NCBI GenBank assembly: GCA_905479995.1 | Contig: CAJQON010000018.1 | Coordinates: 62,001 to 126,000, forward strand | Length of the DNA stretch: 64,000 bases | Source of the DNA: an uncultured Flavobacteriales bacterium | GTDB lineage: Bacteria > Bacteroidota > Bacteroidia > Flavobacteriales_E > Vicingaceae | Direction of reading: 5' to 3' | Shown: positions 17,880-26,179 of the stretch, piece after piece | How positions within the stretch are numbered: position 1 is the stretch's first letter | Layout: each line of letters starts with the position of its first letter | The notes under the pieces: generated by a model | Databases searched by the model: none | Told to the model about the DNA's origin: nothing | Seen by the model: only the letters and a program-made list of their open reading frames with translations | Translations under genes and position numbers: made by a program

Positions 17880-19384
17880 TATCCTATTGGTTTAATTCTA
17901 AGTTTTGTGCCTAGTTTTAGCTTTTGAGTGTCTATTGCCTTGTTCAACTCTTTAATTTGTTCTATGCTTACACCTTCATATTTATTGGCGATATCCCATA
18001 AATTATCACCCGATTTAATGGTATGATAATAGTATTTTCCATTTGGTTTAAGTGCTACCTTTTGAGCTTCTACTTTAGCTTTTTTATTGTTTTGCGCTGC
18101 AACACTAGATTTTGGATAGAGGTAAAGCTTTTGTCCTATTTTTAATCTATCGCTGTACAAGTTATTCCAACCCTTAATTTGACTAACTCTACAATGGTAA
18201 CGTTGTGCAATTGACCCTAAAACATCTCCACTACGTACTGAATAAACCGTTGCTTTACCATGTTTTGCCGAAGACGGAGCAATTGGTTTGTTTTGCGCAA
18301 AAGCAATGCTATCCTTAATGTCTTTTTCGGTTTTTAAAGCATAAATTTTTTGCTCATTAATTAAAAAGTCGCCTACTTTATCGGCAGGTAAACAAAGGGT
18401 ATTGGCTTTACCTGAATTAGGAATGAAGCTTTGTTTGTAAGTCGGGTTTAAGTACTCAATGTACTCTAACGGAATATCTAAAGCTTCAGATATTTGTGCA
18501 AATGAAAGATGATCTGACAGATTTACCGTATCTGTTTTGAAACAAGCAATATCTGGTGTAATAGGAAAAATGTTGTGTTCAGAAGGATAATTCATTATGT
18601 AGTTTACAGCAATAAAAGCAGGAACATATCCTCTTGTTTCTTTGGGTAAAAAATTTCTTATTTCCCAGTAGGTTTTCTTTCCTCCTGATCTTCGTATTGC
18701 TTTATTTACATTTCCTGGGCCGCAATTGTAAGCTGCTAAAGCCAAGTTCCAATTGTCGTACATTTTATACAGGTACTTCAAATATTTACACGCTGCTTCA
18801 GTAGATTTATATACGTCACTTCTTTCATCATAATACGAGGTAACTTCTAAACCAAACATTTTTCCTGTTGGGTACATAAACTGCCACAATCCTGTTGCTC
18901 CTACTCTCGATCTTGCTTTGGGATTTAATGCAGACTCAATTATTGGCAAATACTTTAATTCTAAGGGCATGTTATGTTTGTCTAAATGCTCCTCAAAAAT
19001 GGGAAAATAGATTGGTGCTAAACCTAACATTCTGCCTGTTACTCTTTTTCTTCTTTTAGCATACATGCTAACATAGCCTTTTACATAGTTATTGTAAACT
19101 AAACTAAAAGGAGAATTGGCATTTATTGCTTCAAACCTGTTGTGGTAGGTTAAGCTATCAAAAACAGGAACTGAGTCCTTGCTATAACCCATTGCATTTA
19201 ACATTGCTCTATTGTCGTTAAAACCTAAACTTTCAAAATAACCCGTAGCCATCATACTATCTATTGCAGCTAAAATAGGGTCGTCCTTATCTAATATTTG
19301 TTGCAAAGAATCGTTGTTAGTTTGTGCGCCTACATTTAAAAACAGGCCAAGTACTAAAACAGATATTAGGGATATTCTCATCAT
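17879..19384 (-). CDS. mltD: LysM-containing membrane-bound lytic murein transglycosylase D (MltD-like)
   Basis: 501 residues. Signal peptide 1-20 (cleavage after NVGA). Residues ~125-270 form an SLT lysozyme-like domain: the catalytic glutamate is E150 in LPIIESALNP, followed by GATGLWQFM and LALAAYNCGPGNV. Two LysM domains follow: one at YSVRSGDVLGSIAQRYH and one at the C-terminus, HTIKSGDNLWDIANKY, each ending in a 'LKIGQKLYL / LKLGTKLRI' strand. It cleaves the MurNAc-GlcNAc bond of peptidoglycan in the periplasm. It sits between gatA (18 bp) and DUF4837 (overlap). Confidence 0.92.
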   Translation of the reverse strand: MMRISLISVLVLGLFLNVGAQTNNDSLQQILDKDDPILAAIDSMMATGYFESLGFNDNRAMLNAMGYSKDSVPVFDSLTYHNRFEAINANSPFSLVYNNYVKGYVSMYAKRRKRVTGRMLGLAPIYFPIFEEHLDKHNMPLELKYLPIIESALNPKARSRVGATGLWQFMYPTGKMFGLEVTSYYDERSDVYKSTEAACKYLKYLYKMYDNWNLALAAYNCGPGNVNKAIRRSGGKKTYWEIRNFLPKETRGYVPAFIAVNYIMNYPSEHNIFPITPDIACFKTDTVNLSDHLSFAQISEALDIPLEYIEYLNPTYKQSFIPNSGKANTLCLPADKVGDFLINEQKIYALKTEKDIKDSIAFAQNKPIAPSSAKHGKATVYSVRSGDVLGSIAQRYHCRVSQIKGWNNLYSDRLKIGQKLYLYPKSSVAAQNNKKAKVEAQKVALKPNGKYYYHTIKSGDNLWDIANKYEGVSIEQIKELNKAIDTQKLKLGTKLRIKPIG

Positions 19385-19402
19385 ATTAAAACGCAGTTTT
19401 GC

Positions 19403-20830
19403 TTAATTATTATCCATTAGGTATTTAGAAAATGACAACAATTCTTGTTCTCCAAAACTTTTTGCCATTACCTGAAACCCAAAAGGAAGCCCGTTAGAGT
19501 GTTGCCCTAATGGAAGTGATATTGCTGGAACACCAGCTATTGGTGCTTGTGCCGTGTAAATGTCTTCTAAGTACATTTTTATTTGATCATCGTTTTGTTT
19601 TCCTATTTCAAACGGAGTGTGTGGCGATGTTGGCGTTAAAATAAAATCATAATCCTTTAAAACTTGCTCTGTTTTGTCTTTAATTAATCTTCTTACTTTT
19701 TGTCCTTTGGTATAATAAGCATCATAAAAACCTGCACTTAAAACGTAAGTTCCTAGCATTATTCTTCGCTTCACTTCTTTGCCAAAACCTTCGGTTCGGG
19801 AAAACTTATAGGTTGATTCTAGATCTGTTCCATTTGGACTTCTATAGCCAAAATGTACTCCATCAAAACGAGCTAAATTAGATGATGCTTCAGCCGTAGT
19901 TAACACATAATAAGTTGGCACCAAATAATCCAAATACTCAAATTCGGTTTCTTCTACTGTGTGACCATCAGCTTTTAAATTTTCTATTATTTCGTAAAAA
20001 CGACCTTTTACCTCAGCATCTAATCCTTCGTTTTCAATGTAACTCTTAAAATAAGTGAGCTTCAATTTTTTATCAAAGCCCAAGTTTTCACTTAAGTTAG
20101 GAACAGCTTGTTTAGAGCAAGTAGTATCGAACTCATCTCCTCCAGATATTACCTCAGTTATTAAAGCCATGTCTCCTACAGATCGTGTAAAAGGGCCTAT
20201 TTGATCAAAAGAAGAAGCATAAGCAATCAACCCATGTCTTGAAACTCTTCCATAGGTTGGTTTCATTCCCAACACATCACAAAACGATGCGGGCTGTCTA
20301 ACCGAACCACCAGTATCTGACCCTAAACTGGCCAAACACAAATTGGCCTGAACTGCTACTGCAGATCCTCCAGAAGACCCTCCAGGAGTTTTAGTATTGT
20401 CTAGTGCATTCAATACATTTCCATAAGCCGAGTTTTCGTTTGAACTACCCATGGCAAATTCATCGCAATTGGTTCTTCCAATAACAATAGCATCTTCAGC
20501 TAATAATCGCTCTACAACAGTTGCGCTATAAAGTGATTCAAACCCTTCTAATATTTTTGATGATGCAGACACTTTATGGCCTTTATAACAAATATTGTCC
20601 TTAATAGCAATCACCATTCCAGCTAATTTCCCGGCAGTGTTATTGGCAATTTTTGCATCAACATCTTTCGCAAAAGCTAGTGCTTCGTCCGTAAATACTT
20701 CTAAAAATGCATTAAGGTGTTTGTTTTCTTCGATTCGGTTAAGGTAGCTCTCAACGAGGCTTACACAGCTTAAGCCGTTATTACTAATGTCTTCTTTTAT
20801 CTCATTAAGAGATGAATAAACCTTTTCCAT
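19403..20830 (-). CDS. gatA: aspartyl/glutamyl-tRNA(Asn/Gln) amidotransferase subunit A
   Basis: 475 residues. The glutaminase subunit of GatCAB, which converts misacylated Glu-tRNA(Gln) and Asp-tRNA(Asn) to the correct amides. The amidase-signature triad is intact: K77 (VIAIKDNI), S152 (TPGGSSGGS) and S176 (GSDTGGSVRQP). C-terminal SFDQIGPFTRSV and GLPFGFQVMAK are also as in the family. gatB and gatC are not adjacent, which is usual in this phylum. Lies between tatA upstream and the transglycosylase downstream on the same strand. Confidence 0.95.
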   Translation of the reverse strand: MEKVYSSLNEIKEDISNNGLSCVSLVESYLNRIEENKHLNAFLEVFTDEALAFAKDVDAKIANNTAGKLAGMVIAIKDNICYKGHKVSASSKILEGFESLYSATVVERLLAEDAIVIGRTNCDEFAMGSSNENSAYGNVLNALDNTKTPGGSSGGSAVAVQANLCLASLGSDTGGSVRQPASFCDVLGMKPTYGRVSRHGLIAYASSFDQIGPFTRSVGDMALITEVISGGDEFDTTCSKQAVPNLSENLGFDKKLKLTYFKSYIENEGLDAEVKGRFYEIIENLKADGHTVEETEFEYLDYLVPTYYVLTTAEASSNLARFDGVHFGYRSPNGTDLESTYKFSRTEGFGKEVKRRIMLGTYVLSAGFYDAYYTKGQKVRRLIKDKTEQVLKDYDFILTPTSPHTPFEIGKQNDDQIKMYLEDIYTAQAPIAGVPAISLPLGQHSNGLPFGFQVMAKSFGEQELLSFSKYLMDNN

Positions 20831-20894
20831 TAAGAAATGCTTGAAAATTAATGCGATGGCCCCTTTGTTGCCCGCGTTCTATACAATGAAGAGA

Positions 20895-21116
20895 CTATTT
20901 TATCTTCTCTGTTTCTTTATCGTCAGCAGCTTTGCTTTCCCCTTCTTTCATTCCGTCTTTAAATTCTTTCATTCCGGAACCTAAGCCTCTCATCAATTGA
21001 GGAATTTTTTTTCCACCAAATAACAATAGTATTACAACTAAAACTAATACTGCTCCTCCTATTCCAAATTTTTGGATAAAAAGTAATGGCAATTCTGATA
21101 AAAATATAGTGTTCAT
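20895..21116 (-). CDS. tatA: Sec-independent protein translocase TatA/E
   Basis: 73 residues. One N-terminal membrane helix ([22 protein letters not shown]), with the FGGKKIPQL hinge and an amphipathic helix [18 protein letters not shown], then a charged tail rich in K, D and E. This is the TatA/TatE pattern; the protein forms the pore that moves folded twin-arginine substrates across the inner membrane. tatC is not adjacent. First gene of a probable tatA-gatA-mltD-DUF4837 transcript. Its ~45-base leader carries a GC-rich inverted repeat. Confidence 0.94.
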   Translation of the reverse strand: MNTIFLSELPLLFIQKFGIGGAVLVLVVILLLFGGKKIPQLMRGLGSGMKEFKDGMKEGESKAADDKETEKIK

Positions 21117-21133
21117 GTCTTTTAATTTTTATG

Positions 21134-21152
21134 GCTTGGCCATAGGCCATGC
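21134..21152. repeat. inverted repeat in the tatA leader
   Basis: GCTTGGCC (21134-21141) and GGCCATGC (21145-21152) around ATA: TGGCC/GGCCA pair perfectly and two outer pairs follow after one mismatch. It is the most GC-rich spot in this AT-rich leader and lies 18 bases upstream of the tatA ATG. It could be a hairpin in the mRNA leader or an operator. Confidence 0.4.
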
Positions 21153-21184
21153 TTATAATGGAGGTAAAGGTACAAAAGATTTGT

Positions 21185-22141
21185 TTAAAGCACTTCCTGA
21201 GTGGGCTGAATCTTGTTATTTTTTTGAGTTGTACTCCGTTTAATAAAGTAAATGATACCTATGCAAGCAACTAAGCTTCCTAAATAAATAAACAAGCTGT
21301 AATCACTTTCATCAAAAATAGAAATGTCACCTTCTACCAATATCTCAGGGGCATAATAGCTTATTAATACCAAGCTACCGTTATTTACAAAATGCCCTAA
21401 AATAGGGAGCCATAAAGATTTGGACCAATGATACAAATACCCAAAAAATGCTCCCATTAGCGTAATGGCAATAAAATTATATACTTGAACATGTATAGCG
21501 CTAAACAGTAATGCCGTCAACCAAATACCGAGGTGAGGATTATTGGTCCATTTGGCAAATATTTTCTGAAGAACCCCTCTAAACAAAAGCTCTTCGCCTA
21601 AAGCTGGAATTACTGCAACAATCAATAAAACATAGAGCAAACTTGGTATGCCATCAAATGTTAAAAAAGCATGCTGAGTAGCCAATGAAGTTTCTTGGGT
21701 TTGAAGGAGCCACACATCAAAATCACTTAAAAAATCGGGCAATACCAACATAGAATTTAGTTCTACTATCCAAGATAAAACAGGCGAACAAACGATCATA
21801 AATAAAGCAACTGCCAAAAACAACAGTGGTTTTTTTACTGTTTTAAACCCCAATGCTAAAAATGGTTTTGGATACAAAATAAGCGCATAAATAATTGGCG
21901 TTAATACAAAAATAAAGGTGGCCATTATTAGCTGCATTAATTTACTGGCTTCTATTACTTGTGAACTAGCATGAGACAAATCGGCCAAAAGATTAGTAAG
22001 GTTGTGCGCATCCATATCAAAAGAAACCGCTACTACCACTAAAGAAATAACTGCAGAAATTAACAACATAGTTGCCCCCAAACTCAATATTAAGAGAAGT
22101 TGTAAAAGTGGTTTATTGTCCAATTCGTATCTGGATAACAT
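21185..22141 (-). CDS. CPBP family intramembrane glutamic endopeptidase
   Basis: 318 residues with about eight membrane helices. The Abi/CPBP (CAAX protease and bacteriocin-processing) signature is complete: E183-E184 with R188 in GEELLFRGVLQ, H217 in LLFSAIHVQ and H250/N254 in PILGHFVNN. Members cleave substrates within the membrane; the substrate here is unknown. The acidic, polar C-terminus is probably cytoplasmic. Divergent from dusB with only 27 bp between the start codons. The ATG at 22141 is the first possible. Confidence 0.9.
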   Translation of the reverse strand: MLSRYELDNKPLLQLLLILSLGATMLLISAVISLVVVAVSFDMDAHNLTNLLADLSHASSQVIEASKLMQLIMATFIFVLTPIIYALILYPKPFLALGFKTVKKPLLFLAVALFMIVCSPVLSWIVELNSMLVLPDFLSDFDVWLLQTQETSLATQHAFLTFDGIPSLLYVLLIVAVIPALGEELLFRGVLQKIFAKWTNNPHLGIWLTALLFSAIHVQVYNFIAITLMGAFFGYLYHWSKSLWLPILGHFVNNGSLVLISYYAPEILVEGDISIFDESDYSLFIYLGSLVACIGIIYFIKRSTTQKNNKIQPTQEVL

Positions 22142-22151
22142 ATATAAGTGT

Positions 22152-22159
22152 TAGTTTTG
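22152..22159 (+). promoter_or_regulatory. -7 element just upstream of the dusB TTG start
   Basis: TAGTTTTG is an exact TAnnTTTG match; CTG at 22131-22133 lies 18 bases upstream as an imperfect -33. Transcription would start near 22165, after the alternative GTG at 22148. Confidence 0.4.
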
Positions 22160-22168
22160 TCCTTCGAT

Positions 22169-23146
22169 TTGGTAAAGATAGGAAATATAGAATTAGGGGA
22201 ATTCCCATTGTTGCTTGCGCCAATGGAGGATGTGAGTGATCCTCCGTTTAGAGCTTTGTGCAAAGAAAACGGTGCGGACGTGATGTATACCGAATTTATT
22301 TCGAGCGAAGGATTAATTAGAGATGCTGTTAAAAGTGTTCAGAAATTGGACATTTATGAATACGAACGCCCTGTTGGCATTCAAATATTTGGCAACAACA
22401 TTGAATCGATGAAATTGGCTACTGAGGTTACTGCCAAAACGAAACCCGATATTATTGACATTAATTATGGCTGCCCGGTTAAAAAGGTAGCGTGCAAAGG
22501 TGCTGGTTCTGGCATTTTGCAAGACATTCCTAAAATGGTAGCCATGACAAAAGCTATTGTAGAGAGTACTGATATACCAGTAACGGTAAAAACGCGCTTA
22601 GGATGGGATGAAAACACCAAATACATTGTTGATGTTGCAGAGCGATTACAAGATGTGGGCATTAAAGCCATATCGATACACGGTAGAACCCGAAAGCAAA
22701 TGTATAAGGGCGAGGCAGATTGGACGCTTATTGGTGAGGTAAAGAACAACCCTCGTATGAACATTCCTGTATTTGGTAATGGCGATATTGATACGCCAGA
22801 AAAAGTGATAGAAGTAAAAAACAAATACGGTGTTGATGGTGTAATGATAGGCCGAGCGAGTATTGGTTACCCTTGGATTTTTAATGAAATTAAACACTTT
22901 ATGGCCACTGGTGAGCATTTGGCTCCTCCAACAACGGCCGATAGAATTACTGCTGTTCGCAGGCATTTAGAAATGTCGGTAAAGTGGAAAGGTGAAACGC
23001 TTGGTGTTTTAGAAATGCGTAGACATTATGGAAATTATTTTAAAGGAATATCTCACTTTAAGGAACACCGAATGAAGTTAGTTACAACTAATGAAGCTGA
23101 AGAGGTATTTGCTGCACTCGATGAGATTCACCGAATTTTTGTTTAA
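22169..23146 (+). CDS. dusB: tRNA-dihydrouridine synthase, DusB family
   Basis: 325 residues from a TTG at 22169, which gives the family N-terminus VKIGNIELGEFPLLLAPMEDVSDPPFR. A GTG at 22148 would add seven residues but lies before a -7 promoter element, so TTG is preferred. FMN-binding TIM barrel that reduces uridine to dihydrouridine in the tRNA D-loop with NADPH. Visible motifs: APMEDVSD, the catalytic C102 in INYGCPV, VTVKTRLGW, ISIHGRTRKQMYKG, PVFGNGDI and VMIGRASIG. The C-terminal part (RRHYGNYFKGI) is the tRNA-binding helical domain. Confidence 0.93.
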   Translation: MVKIGNIELGEFPLLLAPMEDVSDPPFRALCKENGADVMYTEFISSEGLIRDAVKSVQKLDIYEYERPVGIQIFGNNIESMKLATEVTAKTKPDIIDINYGCPVKKVACKGAGSGILQDIPKMVAMTKAIVESTDIPVTVKTRLGWDENTKYIVDVAERLQDVGIKAISIHGRTRKQMYKGEADWTLIGEVKNNPRMNIPVFGNGDIDTPEKVIEVKNKYGVDGVMIGRASIGYPWIFNEIKHFMATGEHLAPPTTADRITAVRRHLEMSVKWKGETLGVLEMRRHYGNYFKGISHFKEHRMKLVTTNEAEEVFAALDEIHRIFV

Positions 23147-23150
23147 TTAC

Positions 23151-24353
23151 TTAAAGATGCTTCTTAGTTAACACCTTAACCGGGTACCAACTGGCCAGCA
23201 AACCAATAATAACTACAATGGTAGCGGTATAAATAAAGTCGATGCTTTTTAGTGCCACAGGATAAGCTTCTACCACTCCGCCTTCTAACTTAAGTAAGCC
23301 AAACTGTATTTGTAGCCAACACACTATTGCGCCTAAACTCATCCCTATAAAAGCTCCCAACAAATTAATGAGCATTCCTTCGGCAAAAAATATTTTGCGA
23401 ATAACAGAATTGTTAGCTCCCATGGTTTTTAAAATCCAGATGTCTTTATCCTTATCTATAATTAACATGGTTAAGGAACCAATAATATTAAACGAAGCAA
23501 TAACCAATATAAAAGCCAAAATTAAAGAAGTAATCCACTTCTCGGTTTTATTAGTTTTAAACATTAACTCATTTAACTCATCGCGTGTTTTCACCACATA
23601 TTTATCGCCAACTATTGCTTGTACTTTGACTTTTACATCTTGCCAATCGCTATCTTTTTTTAACCCCAATTCTACTGATGACAAGCGATTTTTATGTTTG
23701 AGTAGTTTTTGTACAAAGCCCAAATCGGCCATTACATACTTGGTGTCAAAATCGGGGTTTACAGAAAATACTCCACTGGCATTGGCCATTTTTCGGTGAA
23801 ATTCCGACTCGGGAGATAGTCCTTTTTTGGTGCCTCGCTTGGGAACAATAATACTAGTTTGGTAATCCAACATTTCATCCGAAATGTATAATGCCAACTG
23901 ATCGGCAACACCCCAACCTAAAATAATATTGTTTGCTTCCAACCTTAGGCTTCCTTCAATTAACAAGGTGTCCATGCCCGTCATTTTATAAAAACTAGGC
24001 TCCACTCCTTTAATGTTGGCAACAGTTTGTTTATCGCCATATTTAATAAGCGCTACCTCTTCTAATGCAGCATTATAATAAAGAATATCAGATAGTTCAA
24101 GCAGCTTGTCTTTTGGAAAATCAGTAGCATCAAAAGTTTTACCTTCCACCAAGGTAATTTTAAGGTCGGGATCAAAAGAGGCATATAAATCTTCTACTAA
24201 AGCCTGTAAGCCATTAAAAGCTGAAAGCACAATAATAAGTGCTGCAGTAGCAATGGTTATTCCTAAAACAGAAATCCACGAAATAATGTTTATTACATTG
24301 TGCGATTTCTTAGAAACCAAGTATCGTTTTGCTATGTAAAAGGGGAAATTCAA
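23151..24353 (-). CDS. ABC transporter permease of the LolC/LolE (FtsX-like) family
   Basis: 400 residues. Opens with the family start NFPFYIAKRYLVSKKSHN, one membrane helix (SVLGITIATAALIIVLSAF), a ~220-residue periplasmic domain, then the FtsX core of three helices (LILAFILVIASFNIIGSLTMLI, LLGAFIGMSLGAIVC, ATIVVIIGLLASWYPV). DKDKDIWILKTMGA is the typical coupling helix. Probably releases lipoproteins from the inner membrane together with an ATPase encoded elsewhere. The start codon must be TTG (24353): the codon before it is a TAG stop and no ATG is near the N-terminus. Confidence 0.88.
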   Translation of the reverse strand: MNFPFYIAKRYLVSKKSHNVINIISWISVLGITIATAALIIVLSAFNGLQALVEDLYASFDPDLKITLVEGKTFDATDFPKDKLLELSDILYYNAALEEVALIKYGDKQTVANIKGVEPSFYKMTGMDTLLIEGSLRLEANNIILGWGVADQLALYISDEMLDYQTSIIVPKRGTKKGLSPESEFHRKMANASGVFSVNPDFDTKYVMADLGFVQKLLKHKNRLSSVELGLKKDSDWQDVKVKVQAIVGDKYVVKTRDELNELMFKTNKTEKWITSLILAFILVIASFNIIGSLTMLIIDKDKDIWILKTMGANNSVIRKIFFAEGMLINLLGAFIGMSLGAIVCWLQIQFGLLKLEGGVVEAYPVALKSIDFIYTATIVVIIGLLASWYPVKVLTKKHL

Positions 24354-24490
24354 CTAGTTGGTGTTTGTTTTTTAGTGTATAGTTGATTGTGTTTGGATAA
24401 TAAATTTTTTGGGTTATTTCATTCATGTTTTAGACTAAATCATTGGGCTTTCCAAAACGAAACGCCAATAACTATTCTCTGTAAAAAAGT

Positions 24491-24829
24491 TTATTCCTTT
24501 AGCAACTGCTCTATTTCTTCGGCATAATCTAAAGAATCGTCTACATAAAAAGCTACTTCAGGAGTAATACGCAATTGATTTTTAATTTGCTTACCCAATA
24601 ATCCTCTCACCAATTTAGCATGAGCAGAAATTAGTTCTACACATTCGGTTGGCTCCATTTTGCCAAAAACACTGAGGTAAACTTTAGCAAAACTTAAGTC
24701 GGGAGCTACTCTAACCACTGTAACAGTAACCATAGTATTGGGAAACCAATTGGCAGCATTTAAATGAAAAATTTGGCTAATCTCTTTTTGCAATAACCTT
24801 TCAACTTTTTGTTGTCTAATAGAACTCAT
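24491..24829 (-). CDS. rbfA: 30S ribosome-binding factor RbfA
   Basis: 112 residues, one KH-type domain. SIRQQKVERLLQKEISQIF, the strand MVTVTVVRVAPDLSFAKVYLSVFG and LRITPEVAFYVDDSLDYAEEIEQLL are diagnostic of RbfA, a late-stage 16S rRNA/30S maturation factor and cold-shock protein. Length is normal. Its ATG follows a perfect TATCTTTG element by four bases. The LolC/E-like permease gene follows 137 bp downstream on the same strand, an order often seen in Bacteroidota. Confidence 0.94.
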   Translation of the reverse strand: MSSIRQQKVERLLQKEISQIFHLNAANWFPNTMVTVTVVRVAPDLSFAKVYLSVFGKMEPTECVELISAHAKLVRGLLGKQIKNQLRITPEVAFYVDDSLDYAEEIEQLLKE

Positions 24830-24833
24830 ATTG

Positions 24834-24841
24834 CAAAGATA
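24834..24841 (-). promoter_or_regulatory. -7 element four bases before the rbfA start
   Basis: TATCTTTG on the minus strand, then CAAT, then ATG at 24829. A TTG lies 25 bases upstream of it (complement of 24867-24869), slightly beyond the usual distance. Predicts a leaderless rbfA mRNA. Confidence 0.45.
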
Positions 24842-24965
24842 TTAAATAATACACTACCCCATGTTTCAATTGCCATTTTCCCTTTTTTTCGAGCCTTTCC
24901 GTTTCGTCTCGTAAAAATTTCTTAATTTGGTTCTTTAACTAATTTACTAATTAACCCAATTTCCG

Positions 24966-26090
24966 ATGAAAAAAACACTAATTACCATTTTTACCCTATG
25001 CGGTATTTTAACCGCTCAAGCTCAAATTGTTTTAGACAGTTCGCATGTCGCAAGCATAAACGAAACCATTATTCAAACTAATGATACTATGCCTACGGGT
25101 ATAACCTATGGAGCGAATGGTTCCGGCCCTTGGGACTTTAGCATGCTCGATTCTAACGTTTATGATACACTTCGTTTTTTGGCAATATCAGACCCTAGGG
25201 TGCAAGGTGCAGTTAGTTTTCCAAATGCTAATGTTGCTATCATTAATTCTTCTTTGGAAAAGACTTCGATTTTTCTGAACAAAACAAATTTAAATGTTGA
25301 GTTGTTAGGACAAAGCTTATTGTACATACAGCCTATTGGTCTAGTCGATTTACACGCTGCTTCAGAACTCATTAAGTTTTCATCTTCTATGGGAGATAAC
25401 TATTCTGGATCTTCTGTAGGAACAGCAGGCTCTTTTAGAACTGCTGGATTGATTTGGGGTATAGATTCGGTTAAACTTACTCGGAACGTTAGTTATACCA
25501 GCACCATTGATGGTGAAGGAGAAGTGATTACTCCTCGTGGCTCTTTTAATGCCCTTAGGCAACTCTATGAGGAAGTTACCAGTGATACCGCTTATGAAAA
25601 ACCTGCGTCTACAGGAAAATGGAGACTAATCGATCCAATTACTCTTTCGACAATTAATAATGCCTTTCCTACTTTGAATCTTAAAGAATTCGAAACTAAA
25701 ACAACTCAAACAGCTAGATGGTGGTCTGATGATGTAAATGCTCGTTTTCCTGTAGTGGAAATGCGTCACGATGCGGCAGGAAATGCTACAAACGTAACTT
25801 GGTTGCTCACTAACCCTACACCAACAGCTATAGCTGAAAACTTTAACCCTGCAAATGTAGCGTTGTATCCAAACCCTAGTAATGCAAACATTACCATTAA
25901 AACAGATTTAGTTGGAAACAAACAATTGCAAATTTTTGATGTGACTGGAAAAGCAATCAGTACGCATGCCTTTTTAAACACACAGCTTAAAATTTCAGTT
26001 GACCAATTAAACAATGGCATTTATTTTTACAACATTTTAGACAAAAACGGAGTAGTTTTAGGCTCTAACAAGTTTTTAGTTTCTAAATAG
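24966..26090 (+). CDS. T9SS-exported protein with type A sorting domain
   Basis: 374 residues. Signal peptide 1-20 (cleavage after AQAQ). The middle (~25-285) has no recognisable catalytic motif; it includes GSGPWDFSMLDS and ARWWSDDVNARFPV, and looks beta-rich. The last ~80 residues are a type A sorting domain: VALYPNPSNANITI, LQIFDVTGKAIS, QLNNGIYFYNI and the ending SNKFLVSK. The protein should pass the outer membrane through the type IX system and lose this tail. Monocistronic, closed by a shared terminator. Function unknown. Confidence 0.88.
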   Translation: MKKTLITIFTLCGILTAQAQIVLDSSHVASINETIIQTNDTMPTGITYGANGSGPWDFSMLDSNVYDTLRFLAISDPRVQGAVSFPNANVAIINSSLEKTSIFLNKTNLNVELLGQSLLYIQPIGLVDLHAASELIKFSSSMGDNYSGSSVGTAGSFRTAGLIWGIDSVKLTRNVSYTSTIDGEGEVITPRGSFNALRQLYEEVTSDTAYEKPASTGKWRLIDPITLSTINNAFPTLNLKEFETKTTQTARWWSDDVNARFPVVEMRHDAAGNATNVTWLLTNPTPTAIAENFNPANVALYPNPSNANITIKTDLVGNKQLQIFDVTGKAISTHAFLNTQLKISVDQLNNGIYFYNILDKNGVVLGSNKFLVSK

Positions 26091-26104
26091 ATAAAAACTT
26101 TAAA

Positions 26105-26142
26105 TAAAAAAACCCTCAATAAATTTATTGAGGGTTTTTTTA
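26105..26142. terminator. bidirectional Rho-independent terminator
   Basis: ACCCTCAATAAA (26112-26123) pairs perfectly with TTTATTGAGGGT (26124-26135), flanked by A and T tracts. Serves the T9SS gene (plus) and hflX (minus). Confidence 0.88.
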
Positions 26143-26179
26143 TTTCTTCATCGAAATGCTATAAGAAATTGGTTCTCTA

